64,000 bases of DNA. It comes from Acidobacteriota bacterium. GTDB taxonomy: Bacteria > Acidobacteriota > Blastocatellia > Pyrinomonadales > Pyrinomonadaceae. The position numbers were made by a program, and so were the translations under genes. Shown piece after piece: positions 19,210 through 28,131 of this stretch (positions are counted from its first letter, which is position 1; each line of letters starts with the position of its first letter). The notes under the pieces were generated by a model that saw nothing but the letters and a program-made list of their open reading frames with translations, was not told where the DNA came from and did not search any database. Where the stretch lies: the NCBI GenBank assembly GCA_019639135.1, contig JAHBSL010000017.1, positions 1 to 64,000 of the forward strand, written 5' to 3'.

Positions 19210-20154
19210 ATGCTTCCTCTTGTCATCGTAAACCCAAAGTCTGCGGCCGGCTCGACCCGCGGGAAGTGGACTGCTATCGCCTCAGACCTCCGAGCCCACT
19301 TCGGGCCGTTCCGTGTCGCGTTTACCAAAGGCCCGGGCGATGCCATTTCACTCGCCCGCCGTCATGCAGAAGAAGGCACTCGATTCATCATCGCCTGCGG
19401 CGGCGACGGTACGATCAACGAGGTTGCCAACGGCATTCTGCTTTCCGGGAAGGATTGCGAACTCGGCATTTTTCCTTCGGGGACGGGCGGCGACTTTCGC
19501 CGGACCATTGGCCTTCCGACCGAGCCGCGTGAGATCGCCCGTGCACTCCGTGAAGGCGAAACACGGAAGATAGACGTCGGCCGCGTTTCTTTTATCGATA
19601 ATGACGGAGAACCCGCCGAGCGATATTTTCTGAACGTAACAAGCTTCGGCCTTGCCGCATCGATCATCGAGCGCGTCAAAGGCTCGACATCGCTCGATTG
19701 GCTGCCGCTTGATACGGTTCGCGGACGGGCGAGTTTCGCCCTATCGACGATGCAGGAGGTCGTCGGGCTTGGAACGACACGCGTTCATATCCAGATCGAC
19801 GACGGCGAGGAATCGCCGCTCTCGACCGTCAATTTCTGCATCGCGAACGCCCGCTACTTCGGCGGCGGAATGATGATCGCCCCCGATGCAAAGCTGGCCG
19901 ATGGCTACCTTGACGTCGTCAACGTCGGCGACATCAACACCGCCAAGATCATTCTCAACGCCTACACTCTTTACATGGGCTCGCACCTGGAGCTTCCCGA
20001 GGTCAAAAGCAAACTCGCCCGCAGCGTCACCGCACGGCCGTTCAACGACGGCGATATCGTGCAGATCGAGGTAGATGGCGAACTACCCGGCCGCCTTCCA
20101 GCAACATACGAGGTCGTCCCCGCCGCCTTGTTGCTCCGCGTCCCAATGCATTAG
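19210..20154 (+). CDS. Diacylglycerol/sphingosine kinase-like lipid kinase
   Basis: A 314-residue enzyme of the DAGK catalytic family (YegS/DgkB-like) that would phosphorylate a lipid alcohol with ATP at the membrane. The glycine motif GGDGTINEVANGI is at about residue 62, the upstream strand reads VIVNPKSAAGSTRGKW, and IFPSGTGGDFRR is the second conserved motif. The C-terminal beta domain ends normally. Neighbours include an acyltransferase fusion, which fits a role in phospholipid or glycolipid metabolism. Confidence 0.85.
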   Translation: MLPLVIVNPKSAAGSTRGKWTAIASDLRAHFGPFRVAFTKGPGDAISLARRHAEEGTRFIIACGGDGTINEVANGILLSGKDCELGIFPSGTGGDFRRTIGLPTEPREIARALREGETRKIDVGRVSFIDNDGEPAERYFLNVTSFGLAASIIERVKGSTSLDWLPLDTVRGRASFALSTMQEVVGLGTTRVHIQIDDGEESPLSTVNFCIANARYFGGGMMIAPDAKLADGYLDVVNVGDINTAKIILNAYTLYMGSHLELPEVKSKLARSVTARPFNDGDIVQIEVDGELPGRLPATYEVVPAALLLRVPMH

Positions 20155-20236
20155 CAACCTGCCTCGCAGATTGCCAATTTCGAGTTTCCTGTTATCCTAA
20201 CTCAAAGTTTTTAATACTTTGTTCACACGGCTTTCT

Positions 20237-23035
20237 ATGACAGGGTCATACCTCGAAAGGCTCGTCCGTTCATTCGAATCGCGAAGCGGTCACACGGCGA
20301 TGCGGATCGTCGGCGATGATTCGCACGTCTATACTTTTGGCGAGTCGTTAAGAATGATCCGCTCGGTTGCATACCGCATCGAGCAAGAGAACGTCGAGTT
20401 TGGCGACCGCGTTGTCGTAATGGGTGAGAATCACCCTTCGTGGGCCGTTGCCTATCTCGCAACGCTTTATCGTGGTTCGGTCTGCGTTCCGGTCGATCCG
20501 CACGGCGAGGTCGAAACGGTGACGAATTTCCTCGAGAATTCCGAGGCAAAGCTCGCCTTTATCGATTCCGAACAGGTTGACCGCTTCAAGCAGATCGAGG
20601 AAAAGCTCGGGCGGCATATCCCGGCCGTCGTCTGGCAGACCAACGGCGACGGTGCCATAAGCTCGAATGGATTTCAGCCCTTTTCCGATTGGGCCGCGAC
20701 CGATTTTCCCGAGAGCTTTGCCGCCGAGATGCCACGAGCCGCCGGCGACGACATCGCCCTGCTTATTTACACTAGCGGCACGACCGGAACCCCGAAAGGC
20801 GTTCCGCTCACACATGGCAACATCGTTGCCGAACTCGACGGTATCAATAACATCCTCGAGCTGACCGATAGGGAACGCATACTTAGCCTGCTGCCTCTCT
20901 TTCACGCTTACCTTCAGATAGTCAATCTTTGGGTCGCAACCACCTACGGCTGCGAGGTCGGTTACCTAAAGGAACTCTCGCCCGCCGAACTCAGCAACGC
21001 GATGAAGGAGTTCAAGCCGACGATCCTGACGACCGTCCCCCGGCTCTGGTACCTCTTTCACAAAAAGATCTTCGACGCCGTCGAGGCAAAGCCAAAGGCA
21101 GTACAGGTGCTTTTCCGCTCGATGCTTGCAGCTAACGGCTCGCTTCGCGATACGGTTGGCGTCAATCTCGGAAGGAAATTTTTCGGCAAGGTCCATGAAT
21201 CATTCGGCGGAGACCTGAGGATCGCCATCTCAGCCGGTTCGCGTTTCGATGAGGACGTCGCCCGCGATTTTCACAAGCTCGGTTTCACTATTCTCCAAGG
21301 CTACGGCCTGACCGAAACGAGCGGTGCCGCGACCGGGACCTATGTTGACGACAACCGCGTCGGTTCGGTCGGAAAGCCGCTCGCAGGTGCCGAAGTTAAG
21401 ATCGACAGTCCGGATGCCGACGGCGTCGGCGAGGTGCTCATCCGCGGCGGGATGGTCTTCTCCGGATACTACAGAAATCCGACCGCAACCGCCGATGCAT
21501 TTACCGAGGACGGCTGGTTCCGCTCCGGCGACCTAGGAAAATTTGACCGCGACGGGCACCTCTTCATCGTCGGTCGGGCAAAGGACGTCATTGTTCTGCC
21601 CTCCGGTAAGAACGTCCACCCGGAAGACCTCGAGGTTCATTATTTGAAAGCTCCCGAAGTCGAAGAACTTGCGATAATCGGCGTTGCCGATGCCGCCGAG
21701 GGCCGAGCCGGTGCCGAAAAGCTCGTTGCGGTCGTCATTCCGGATTTCGAATACCTGAAGCAAGTAAAGCTGCCGAATTCAAAGGAGGCGATCCGCTATT
21801 CACTCGACAATCTCGGCCGCGAACTGCCCGAATATCAACGCGTCCGCGAATATATCGTCCGGGCCGAGCCGCTGCCGCGCACTGCGACACGCAAGATAAA
21901 ACGCTTTCAGCTCAAGAAGGAGATCGAGTCGGGGCTGATAACCGAGGGATTACCCGAGAAAAAAGCTTGGGTCGCGACCGCCGATGACACGGCATTCCTC
22001 GCAACGCCCGCCGCAAAGATCGTCACCGGTGCCATTCGGCAAAACTCGAAGGACGCCGAGCCGACGCATCCCGACATGAACCTCGAGATCGATCTTGGGC
22101 TCGATTCGCTTGCCCGGGCCGAGGTCATCGCGGCGCTCGAAGAGGCCTTTGAAACCGAATTCACCGCCGAGCAGGCCGCGGCAACACTGACTGTCCGCGA
22201 TGCTGTGAATCTGGTCAGCGCAACTGACATCGGAAAAGGACTCGGCACCGAGGGTGGCGATGCTCTTGTACCAACCGCCGAACTGAATTGGTCAAAGATA
22301 GTTCGTACAGCGGATGACCTTCCGGAAATGGATGTCGTGCTGAAGCATCGGCCGGTCTTTGAGGCATTCTCGTTTACGGTGATGAAGAGCTTTGGGCTGC
22401 TGTTTTGCAAGCCCTTTATGCTGCTCGAGGTAAGCGGGCAGGAGAACCTGAAAGCGGTCGCCTTTGCCGAGGGCGGTAATGTGCGGCCCTTTTTGATCTG
22501 CCCAAATCACCAGAGCTTCCTCGACCCGTTCGTTCTTTGCACTACCTATCCGTGGGCCGTTTTTCGCAACTTTTTCCACGTCGGAGCAAAGATGTTTTTT
22601 GAGGGCAGGGTGATGGGCTTTGTCGCGAAGATGCTCCGCGTGGTCCCGATCGACCAGGACACACAGCTTATGCGGGCGATGAAGGCCGGAGCCATTGGGC
22701 TTAAGCGCGGCAAGATCCTCAACATCTATCCCGAGGGCGAGCGTGCCTTTGACGGCAATCTTCACGAGTTCAAAAAAGGTGCGGCGATCCTTGCTGCCGA
22801 ACTCGACCTGCCGATCCTCCCCGTTGCCATTGACGGGCTACACAAGGTTTGGGCACGAAGAAGTTGGCGCATTCGCCCCGGCAAGGTAAAGATCCGCTTC
22901 GGGACACCGATCTATCCGAGCACCGTCGCCACACACGGAGACGACGAAAGCACAAAATACGACCGAATTACTGAAAGGCTCCGCAGCGATATTGCCGCGA
23001 TGATCGAGGAACTTCGGTCACAGGAGAGACAATGA
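20237..23035 (+). CDS. Acyl-activating enzyme / ACP / PlsC acyltransferase fusion
   Basis: A 932-residue three-module protein. Module 1 (about 1-590) is an ANL acyl-CoA/ACP synthetase with YTSGTTGTPKGVP for ATP binding, the motif YGLTETSG and a C-terminal lysine loop. Module 2 (about 595-670) is an acyl carrier protein with the phosphopantetheine Ser in LGLDSLARAE. Module 3 (about 720-932) is a PlsC-type acyltransferase with NHQSFLD (HX4D) and PEGERAF. This would activate a fatty acid, hold it on its own carrier and hand it to a lysophospholipid or related acceptor. ATG 20237 is preferred to TTG 20219; neither has a clear ribosome site. The next gene overlaps its stop by 4 bases. Confidence 0.88.
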   Translation: MTGSYLERLVRSFESRSGHTAMRIVGDDSHVYTFGESLRMIRSVAYRIEQENVEFGDRVVVMGENHPSWAVAYLATLYRGSVCVPVDPHGEVETVTNFLENSEAKLAFIDSEQVDRFKQIEEKLGRHIPAVVWQTNGDGAISSNGFQPFSDWAATDFPESFAAEMPRAAGDDIALLIYTSGTTGTPKGVPLTHGNIVAELDGINNILELTDRERILSLLPLFHAYLQIVNLWVATTYGCEVGYLKELSPAELSNAMKEFKPTILTTVPRLWYLFHKKIFDAVEAKPKAVQVLFRSMLAANGSLRDTVGVNLGRKFFGKVHESFGGDLRIAISAGSRFDEDVARDFHKLGFTILQGYGLTETSGAATGTYVDDNRVGSVGKPLAGAEVKIDSPDADGVGEVLIRGGMVFSGYYRNPTATADAFTEDGWFRSGDLGKFDRDGHLFIVGRAKDVIVLPSGKNVHPEDLEVHYLKAPEVEELAIIGVADAAEGRAGAEKLVAVVIPDFEYLKQVKLPNSKEAIRYSLDNLGRELPEYQRVREYIVRAEPLPRTATRKIKRFQLKKEIESGLITEGLPEKKAWVATADDTAFLATPAAKIVTGAIRQNSKDAEPTHPDMNLEIDLGLDSLARAEVIAALEEAFETEFTAEQAAATLTVRDAVNLVSATDIGKGLGTEGGDALVPTAELNWSKIVRTADDLPEMDVVLKHRPVFEAFSFTVMKSFGLLFCKPFMLLEVSGQENLKAVAFAEGGNVRPFLICPNHQSFLDPFVLCTTYPWAVFRNFFHVGAKMFFEGRVMGFVAKMLRVVPIDQDTQLMRAMKAGAIGLKRGKILNIYPEGERAFDGNLHEFKKGAAILAAELDLPILPVAIDGLHKVWARRSWRIRPGKVKIRFGTPIYPSTVATHGDDESTKYDRITERLRSDIAAMIEELRSQERQ

Positions 23036-24954
23036 GATCACCATATTACTTCCTGCTCGTCCTGATTCTTCTTGTCGGCGGCAGCGACGTGTTTTCGCAA
23101 GCACCGCAGCCGCAAGCGGAGCTTGCCGCTTACATCAAGGCAAATTACACGAAACGCGAGGTGATGGTGCCGGTTCGTGACGGTGTGAAGCTCTTTACGT
23201 CGATCTACGAACCGAAGGATCGCTCGCAAAAGTACCCGATACTTCTGAACCGGACCCCATATTCGGTGCGGCCGTATGGTCCGGATGAATTTCGGGCAAC
23301 ACTTGGCCCAAACCCGCTTTTCGCACGCGAGGGCTACATTTTCGTTTACCAAGACGTCCGCGGCCGCTGGATGAGCGAGGGCGAGTTCGAGAATGCCCGG
23401 CCCGATATCGCGAATACAAAGCCGACCGAGATCGACGAATCGACCGATACCTACGACACGATCGAGTGGCTGATCAAGAACGTTGAGGGCAATAACGGCC
23501 GCGTCGGAACTTACGGAATTTCTTATCCCGGTTTCTACGTTTCGGCCGGGATGGTCGATTCTCACCCGGCGCTCAAGGCGTGCTCGCCGCAGGCACCCGT
23601 TTCTGCCTGGTTCAATGGCGACGATATGCATCACAACGGAGCTTTGTTCCTCGCCCAAAACTTTGCATTTTTCAGCAATTTCGGCCAGCCGCGGCCGCGT
23701 CCGGTCTCGGACAACTCTTACCTGACAGAGTGGAAGGGCCCGCAGGTCGTTGATGCCTATAACTATTTTCTGCAGGTCGGCGGGCTGAAGGAAGTTGCTG
23801 ATGAGTACGAAAAGAATCTAGGCTTTCGCATCAAGTTCTGGGACGAGATGATGGCCCGGCCAAATTACGATAGCTGGTGGAAGGAACGCAATATTCTCTA
23901 CAAACTTAAGAACGTAAAATGTGCCGTAATGACGGTCGGCGGCTGGTACGACAACGAAAATCTTTACGGTGCTCTTAAGGTCTATGAGAATGTCGAGCGG
24001 ATGAATCCGGGCATCTTTAACGTGCTCGTTGTCGGTCCGTGGGACCACGGCGGTTGGTCGCGAGCCGACGGCGATTGGCTTGGCACTGCATACTTTACCG
24101 AAAAGACCGGAGACCATTATCGGCGGAATATCGAGATCCCCTTCTTTGACCACTTTCTAAAGGGCAAGGGCAGCATCGACCAGATAAAGGAAGTGAACGC
24201 CTTCGACACGGGCGCCGACACATGGCGGAGCTTTGCCGCATATGAGCCTGAAAATGGAATGGACACATCTCTTTACCTGATGCCCAACGGCGGGCTTTCA
24301 TTCGAGCAGCCAAAAAGCTCGGGCCACGATGAATACGTCTCCGACCCGATGCGTCCCGTTCCTTATACGCAAAAGATCACTCGAAACTATCCACGGGACT
24401 ACATGACGGAGGATCAGCGGTTTGCCTCAACCCGGCCGGACGTTCTTGTATATCAGACCGAGCCGCTTGACCGCGACATCACGGTCGCCGGAAACATCAA
24501 GCCCTCGCTGTTCATCTCATCGAGCGGAACCGACTCGGATTTCATCGTCAAGCTGATAGACGTTCATCCGGACTATTATCGCTTCCCGGCAGACAAACGC
24601 CCGCCGGAGAACTCGGCATGGTCGGTCTTTCAACCCGGCGGCTACCAAATGCTGCTTCGCGGCGAGCCGATGCCGGCCCGCTTCCGCAACAGCTTTGAAA
24701 AGCCCGAACCGCTCGTTCCGAACCAACCGACGCGGCTATCGTTCGTGATGCCCGGCGTTACGCACACGTTTAAACAAGGCCATCGGATAATGGTCCATAT
24801 CCAAAGCACGTGGTTCCCGCTCGTCGCCCGCAACCCTCAGCAATACATGGCGAACTATAAACAGGGTACGCAGTCGGATTTTCGAAAGGTCAGCAATCGT
24901 GTCTATTTTGGCGGGAGTCGAAGTTCTGCGATCATTCTACCCGTTATGAAATAG
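23032..24954 (+). CDS. Secreted CocE/NonD-family alpha/beta hydrolase
   Basis: A 640-residue serine hydrolase. A signal peptide (about 1-22, ending VFSQ) is followed by an alpha/beta-hydrolase domain with nucleophile Ser in GISYPG, the usual Asp and His candidates further on (VGPWDHGGW carries the His), and the C-terminal jelly-roll domain of the X-Pro dipeptidyl-peptidase/cocaine esterase group (about 400-640). It is likely an exported esterase, acyl-amino-acid ester hydrolase or peptidase. Its ATG overlaps the stop of the acyltransferase fusion (ATGA), showing translational coupling. Confidence 0.88.
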   Translation: MRSPYYFLLVLILLVGGSDVFSQAPQPQAELAAYIKANYTKREVMVPVRDGVKLFTSIYEPKDRSQKYPILLNRTPYSVRPYGPDEFRATLGPNPLFAREGYIFVYQDVRGRWMSEGEFENARPDIANTKPTEIDESTDTYDTIEWLIKNVEGNNGRVGTYGISYPGFYVSAGMVDSHPALKACSPQAPVSAWFNGDDMHHNGALFLAQNFAFFSNFGQPRPRPVSDNSYLTEWKGPQVVDAYNYFLQVGGLKEVADEYEKNLGFRIKFWDEMMARPNYDSWWKERNILYKLKNVKCAVMTVGGWYDNENLYGALKVYENVERMNPGIFNVLVVGPWDHGGWSRADGDWLGTAYFTEKTGDHYRRNIEIPFFDHFLKGKGSIDQIKEVNAFDTGADTWRSFAAYEPENGMDTSLYLMPNGGLSFEQPKSSGHDEYVSDPMRPVPYTQKITRNYPRDYMTEDQRFASTRPDVLVYQTEPLDRDITVAGNIKPSLFISSSGTDSDFIVKLIDVHPDYYRFPADKRPPENSAWSVFQPGGYQMLLRGEPMPARFRNSFEKPEPLVPNQPTRLSFVMPGVTHTFKQGHRIMVHIQSTWFPLVARNPQQYMANYKQGTQSDFRKVSNRVYFGGSRSSAIILPVMK

Positions 24955-25002
24955 AAGACGGCCGGTTGCGTACCTGTGTTAGAGAAAAATAGAATTAAAG
25001 AT

Positions 25003-25371
25003 ATGCCAGCTACAGCGATTCTTTTCGGTAGGCTTCTGATCCTTCTCGGGATCATCGGTTACGGTTACGGTATCTATTCCGGAGCGGCGAGCTTTACGGC
25101 CCTGATCCCGGCCATCTTCGGCTTGATCCTGATGGTGCTCGGGCACATAGCAAGCTCGAAAGAGAACCTGCGAAAGCACATAATGCACGTTGCCGTGGTC
25201 GTTGGCCTTCTTGGTTTTCTACTTCCGGCGGGACGCATTCTCTCAACGCTCGGCAACTTCAAGTTCTCATTCGCCGCGGCGATGCTGATCCTGATGGCCC
25301 TTCTCTGCGGAGCATTCGTCGCCCTTTGCGTGAAGTCCTTTATTGATGCCCGCCGTTCAGGGGCAGTTTGA
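25003..25371 (+). CDS. Small integral membrane protein
   Basis: A 122-residue protein made mostly of four hydrophobic helices, with no recognised motif and a basic C-terminus. ATG 25003 is chosen over GTG 24976 so that the first helix follows the start. Its 3' end overlaps the convergent histidine kinase gene by 32 bases. Its function is unknown; it could be an accessory to the envelope-stress genes beside it, but only proximity suggests this. Confidence 0.6.
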   Translation: MPATAILFGRLLILLGIIGYGYGIYSGAASFTALIPAIFGLILMVLGHIASSKENLRKHIMHVAVVVGLLGFLLPAGRILSTLGNFKFSFAAAMLILMALLCGAFVALCVKSFIDARRSGAV

Positions 25372-26716
25372 TCTCGACCTCAAGGCCGCCGTTCACGTTC
25401 CTTGCCGCGACGCTGCCGTCGTGAGCGTGAACGGCCTGTTCCGTGATCGCAAGCCCGAGCCCCGTTCCGCCGCTGCCGCGGTCGCGCGCCTCGCCGACCC
25501 GATAGAACGGACGAAAAAGGTTCTTTAGCTGTTCTTCCGGCACTCCGCCGCCTTGGTCACGGACGACGATTCGGGCACTGCCGTTCGTTGCTTCAAGCTC
25601 GACCTCGACCGCCGTTTCGGGTTTGGTGTATTTCAAGGCGTTGCGAAGGACGTTCTCCACCGCACTCTGCAAAAGGCTCTCGCTTCCCTTCATGCTGCAC
25701 TCATCGAGCTTCACGACCTTGACCGATCGCCCCTTGGCCGCGGCCTCAAATTCCGCATCGGCTGATACTTGCTCAACAAGCTTTCTCAGGTTCACATTCG
25801 CCCGCTCAAAGTCGTCCGTGCCGGATTCGAGTTTTGAGAGCGTCAACAATCGGCCGATCATCTCATTGAGCCGGTTCGACTCCGTTTCGATTCGGTCAAG
25901 GCTCGGCCGCGTCGCGTCGTTCGCCTTGCTCTTTGCGATCTCAAGTGCGACATTCAGTCGGGCGAGCGGTGATCGAAGTTCGTGTGAGATATCCCGCGAG
26001 AGCGTCTTCTGCGATGTGATGAGCGACTCGATCCGTTCTGCCATAACGTCAAAGTCACGGGCCAACCCGGAAAGCTCATCACCGCGGCGGCCGACCCGGT
26101 CGGCAACGCGCGTATCAAGTTCGCCGTCGGCAAGCCGCTGAGCCGCCTCGCGGAGTTTTCGTATCGGAGATGTGAGATACAACGCAAGCAGGTAGCAAAC
26201 GATCAAAGCCGTTATGAAAAGCCCGATCCAACGGGCGTATCTCAGCCGTGTCTCGCCAAAGACCGGTATGGGCTGCGGCCGCGTCCATCGGACGATCAAC
26301 GCGTATTCGGTCCCGGACGAGGTTTGAAACTTACGTGCGGCAAGCGCCGAGTCCGGCGAGTTCAGCTCCAGCTCAACATCCCCGCTCTGAAAGGTTTGTC
26401 CGACAAGCTGTTGGTAGCCCGAGAGGTCTGCCACGTCGGCAAATAGAATGCTTCCGTCTTTTCCAACGATGTCGATCTCCGTGATGGTCGTACCTGTGCG
26501 GAGCCGATCAAGAAAAGTACGCAAACCGGACATTCCCTGCTGTTCATAGATCTGCCCGGCGGTTTCGGCATAAATGCCCGTTTGGTTACGGATAGAGACC
26601 TGCCAGCGGCTGACGACCGGTTCGGTCTGGATGGTCCAGTTCAAAAACATGATGACGCCGACCATCAATGCGATCGCCGCCAGGAACCAAAGAAAGATCT
26701 TGAAAAAGAGGTTCAT
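25340..26716 (-). CDS. CpxA-like sensor histidine kinase
   Basis: A 458-residue inner-membrane sensor. A membrane helix at 5-27, a periplasmic domain (about 28-165), a second helix (about 168-188) and a HAMP linker are followed by the dimerisation H-box SHELRSPLARL (phospho-His), N-box ENVLRNALKYT and the G boxes DQGGGVPEE and GGTGLGLAI. It overlaps the response-regulator gene by 4 bases. With the CpxR-type box and the CpxP/Spy-like gene next door, it probably senses envelope protein stress. Confidence 0.9.
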   Translation of the reverse strand: MNLFFKIFLWFLAAIALMVGVIMFLNWTIQTEPVVSRWQVSIRNQTGIYAETAGQIYEQQGMSGLRTFLDRLRTGTTITEIDIVGKDGSILFADVADLSGYQQLVGQTFQSGDVELELNSPDSALAARKFQTSSGTEYALIVRWTRPQPIPVFGETRLRYARWIGLFITALIVCYLLALYLTSPIRKLREAAQRLADGELDTRVADRVGRRGDELSGLARDFDVMAERIESLITSQKTLSRDISHELRSPLARLNVALEIAKSKANDATRPSLDRIETESNRLNEMIGRLLTLSKLESGTDDFERANVNLRKLVEQVSADAEFEAAAKGRSVKVVKLDECSMKGSESLLQSAVENVLRNALKYTKPETAVEVELEATNGSARIVVRDQGGGVPEEQLKNLFRPFYRVGEARDRGSGGTGLGLAITEQAVHAHDGSVAARNVNGGLEVEIKLPLNGGHQ

Positions 26717-27399
26717 ACCACTGTGTAAATATATCCGACGCTCCGGACCGTCTTGATCCGGTCGCTGCCGTCGGCCCGCTGGCCAAGCTTTTTTCGTATG
26801 TTGCTGATGTGCATATCAAGGCTGCGGTCATAGGGCGAGAGCTCGCGTTCGAGCACTTTTTCGCTCAGGTCCTCGCGCTTTACCACGTTTCCGGCCTCGC
26901 GCATCAATGCCACCAACAGGTCGAATTCTACCGAAGTCAACGGAAGCTCCTCGCCATCGAGCCGGGCCGAACGCGAGGCGGGCGAAAGCTCAAGATCACC
27001 GACCTTTATATTCTCCGGAAGTCCGGCGGCAGATTCTCCCGAGGTGCGGCGAAGCACTGCTTTTAGACGCGCAAGAAGCTCCCGCGGATTGAATGGTTTA
27101 GGAAGATAATCATCGGCTCCGATCTCAAGGCCGACGATGCGTTCGGTTTCTTCGCCGCGGGCCGTCAGCATCAGCACCGGGAGCTGTGATTCCTTCCGAA
27201 GATTGCGCAGCACATCAAAGCCGCCCATCTTCGGCAGCATCACATCGAGCACGACCATCTCATGCTCGTGAGAGAGAGCCCGCTTCAGGCCGCTCTCGCC
27301 GTCATGAACGCATTCGGTCTCAAAGCCCTCGGCACCGAGGTACTCGCTGACCAGCTCGCAAAGCTCGTCGTCATCGTCAATAATAAGGATCTTGCTCAT
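26713..27399 (-). CDS. CpxR-like OmpR-family response regulator
   Basis: A 228-residue regulator with a receiver domain (1-115; acidic IDDDDE pocket, phospho-Asp in VLDVMLP at about 52, Thr of MLTARG, Lys of PKPF) and an OmpR/PhoB winged-helix domain (about 130-228; FDLLVALMREAG, SLDMHISNIRKKLG). ATG 27399 is chosen rather than TTG 27405. A TTTAC-N5-TTTAC sequence, the reverse complement of the Escherichia CpxR box, lies about 46 bases upstream. Confidence 0.9.
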   Translation of the reverse strand: MSKILIIDDDDELCELVSEYLGAEGFETECVHDGESGLKRALSHEHEMVVLDVMLPKMGGFDVLRNLRKESQLPVLMLTARGEETERIVGLEIGADDYLPKPFNPRELLARLKAVLRRTSGESAAGLPENIKVGDLELSPASRSARLDGEELPLTSVEFDLLVALMREAGNVVKREDLSEKVLERELSPYDRSLDMHISNIRKKLGQRADGSDRIKTVRSVGYIYTVV

Positions 27400-27444
27400 C
27401 GCCAATTGCGATTCTACGCCAATTTAACCCCTTACGCATCAAGG

Positions 27445-27459
27445 TTTACAAATCTTTAC
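27445..27459 (-). promoter_or_regulatory. CpxR-type binding site
   Basis: TTTAC at 27445-27449 and again at 27455-27459 with a 5-base spacer; on the other strand this is GTAAA-N5-GTAAA, the exact consensus of Escherichia coli CpxR. It lies between cpxR-like and cpxP/spy-like genes, where an autoregulated box would be expected. Confidence 0.65.
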
Positions 27460-27491
27460 CAAACCGGAGTGCAACCTTACATTCGTCAAGG

Positions 27492-27505
27492 GACGAAATT
27501 TCGTC
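27492..27505. promoter_or_regulatory. 14-bp perfect palindrome
   Basis: GACGAAATTTCGTC is a perfect palindrome in the divergent promoter, 55 bases before the Spy-like ATG. Half of it is repeated just upstream (TTCGTCAAGG, then TTCGTCAAAGG). It could be an operator or a promoter-proximal hairpin; there is no known match. Confidence 0.3.
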
Positions 27506-27560
27506 AAAGGTTCAGTGCGGCAAAATAGGGCCGTAAGTTTTGGACAAAAAGGAAGTAGAA

Positions 27561-28073
27561 ATGAAAAAGGTAAATTTAGCAATTCTCGGAATCGCCGTTC
27601 TCGGCATCGGCGCGATCTTCGCGTTCGCGCAGATGGGCGACGGTTCGGGCAAACACGCCGATGGTAAGAAGCGTTGGGAAAAGGACGGAATGCACAAGAT
27701 GCACCGCGGCGGCAAGGGTATGGGAATTAACCTTCGCGGGCTCGACCTGACAGATGCTCAAATGGAACAGGTGAAAGCGATCCGCGAGGCTTCAAAGCCG
27801 GCAATGGAACCGCTCCGTCAGGCAATGAAGAAAAACCGGTTGAAGTTCCGCGAGGCAAAACAGAACGGTGCCGATGAGGCGACGCTGACCTCGATCAAAA
27901 ATGAAATGGCCCCGATCCGCGAACAAATGAAGGCCCAGCACGAGGCCGACAAGTCGCAGATCATGGCGATCCTGACCGACGAGCAAAAGGCGAAACTCGC
28001 CGAACGCGAAGCAAAGCGTGCCGAGCGTCGTGCCGCCCGCAAGGCTGCCGGCGAAGCGAAACCGCAAGAATAG
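27561..28073 (+). CDS. Spy/CpxP-like periplasmic protein
   Basis: A 170-residue, very basic helical protein: signal peptide (about 1-23), a Gly/His/Lys segment, then the LTxxQ-like helical region of the CpxP/Spy/ZraP superfamily (LTDAQMEQVKAIREA and ILTDEQKAKLAE, the two LTxxQ motifs). Such proteins act as periplasmic chaperones or metal-binding feedback inhibitors of Cpx signalling. ATG 27561 has GGAAG just upstream and is better than TTG 27540. It is divergent from the CpxR/CpxA pair. Confidence 0.85.
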   Translation: MKKVNLAILGIAVLGIGAIFAFAQMGDGSGKHADGKKRWEKDGMHKMHRGGKGMGINLRGLDLTDAQMEQVKAIREASKPAMEPLRQAMKKNRLKFREAKQNGADEATLTSIKNEMAPIREQMKAQHEADKSQIMAILTDEQKAKLAEREAKRAERRAARKAAGEAKPQE

Positions 28074-28097
28074 CTCTCCTTCAGCCGAAGGATAATT

Positions 28098-28131
28098 GCC
28101 TCGGAGCCTTCAGGTTCCGGGGCCTTTTTAT
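28098..28131. terminator. Intrinsic terminator, Spy-like gene / nagA
   Basis: An 11-bp stem with two G-T pairs (GCCTCGGAGCC / GGTTCCGGGGC, loop TTCA) followed by CTTTTT. It lies between the convergent Spy-like and nagA genes and overlaps the last bases of nagA. Confidence 0.85.
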
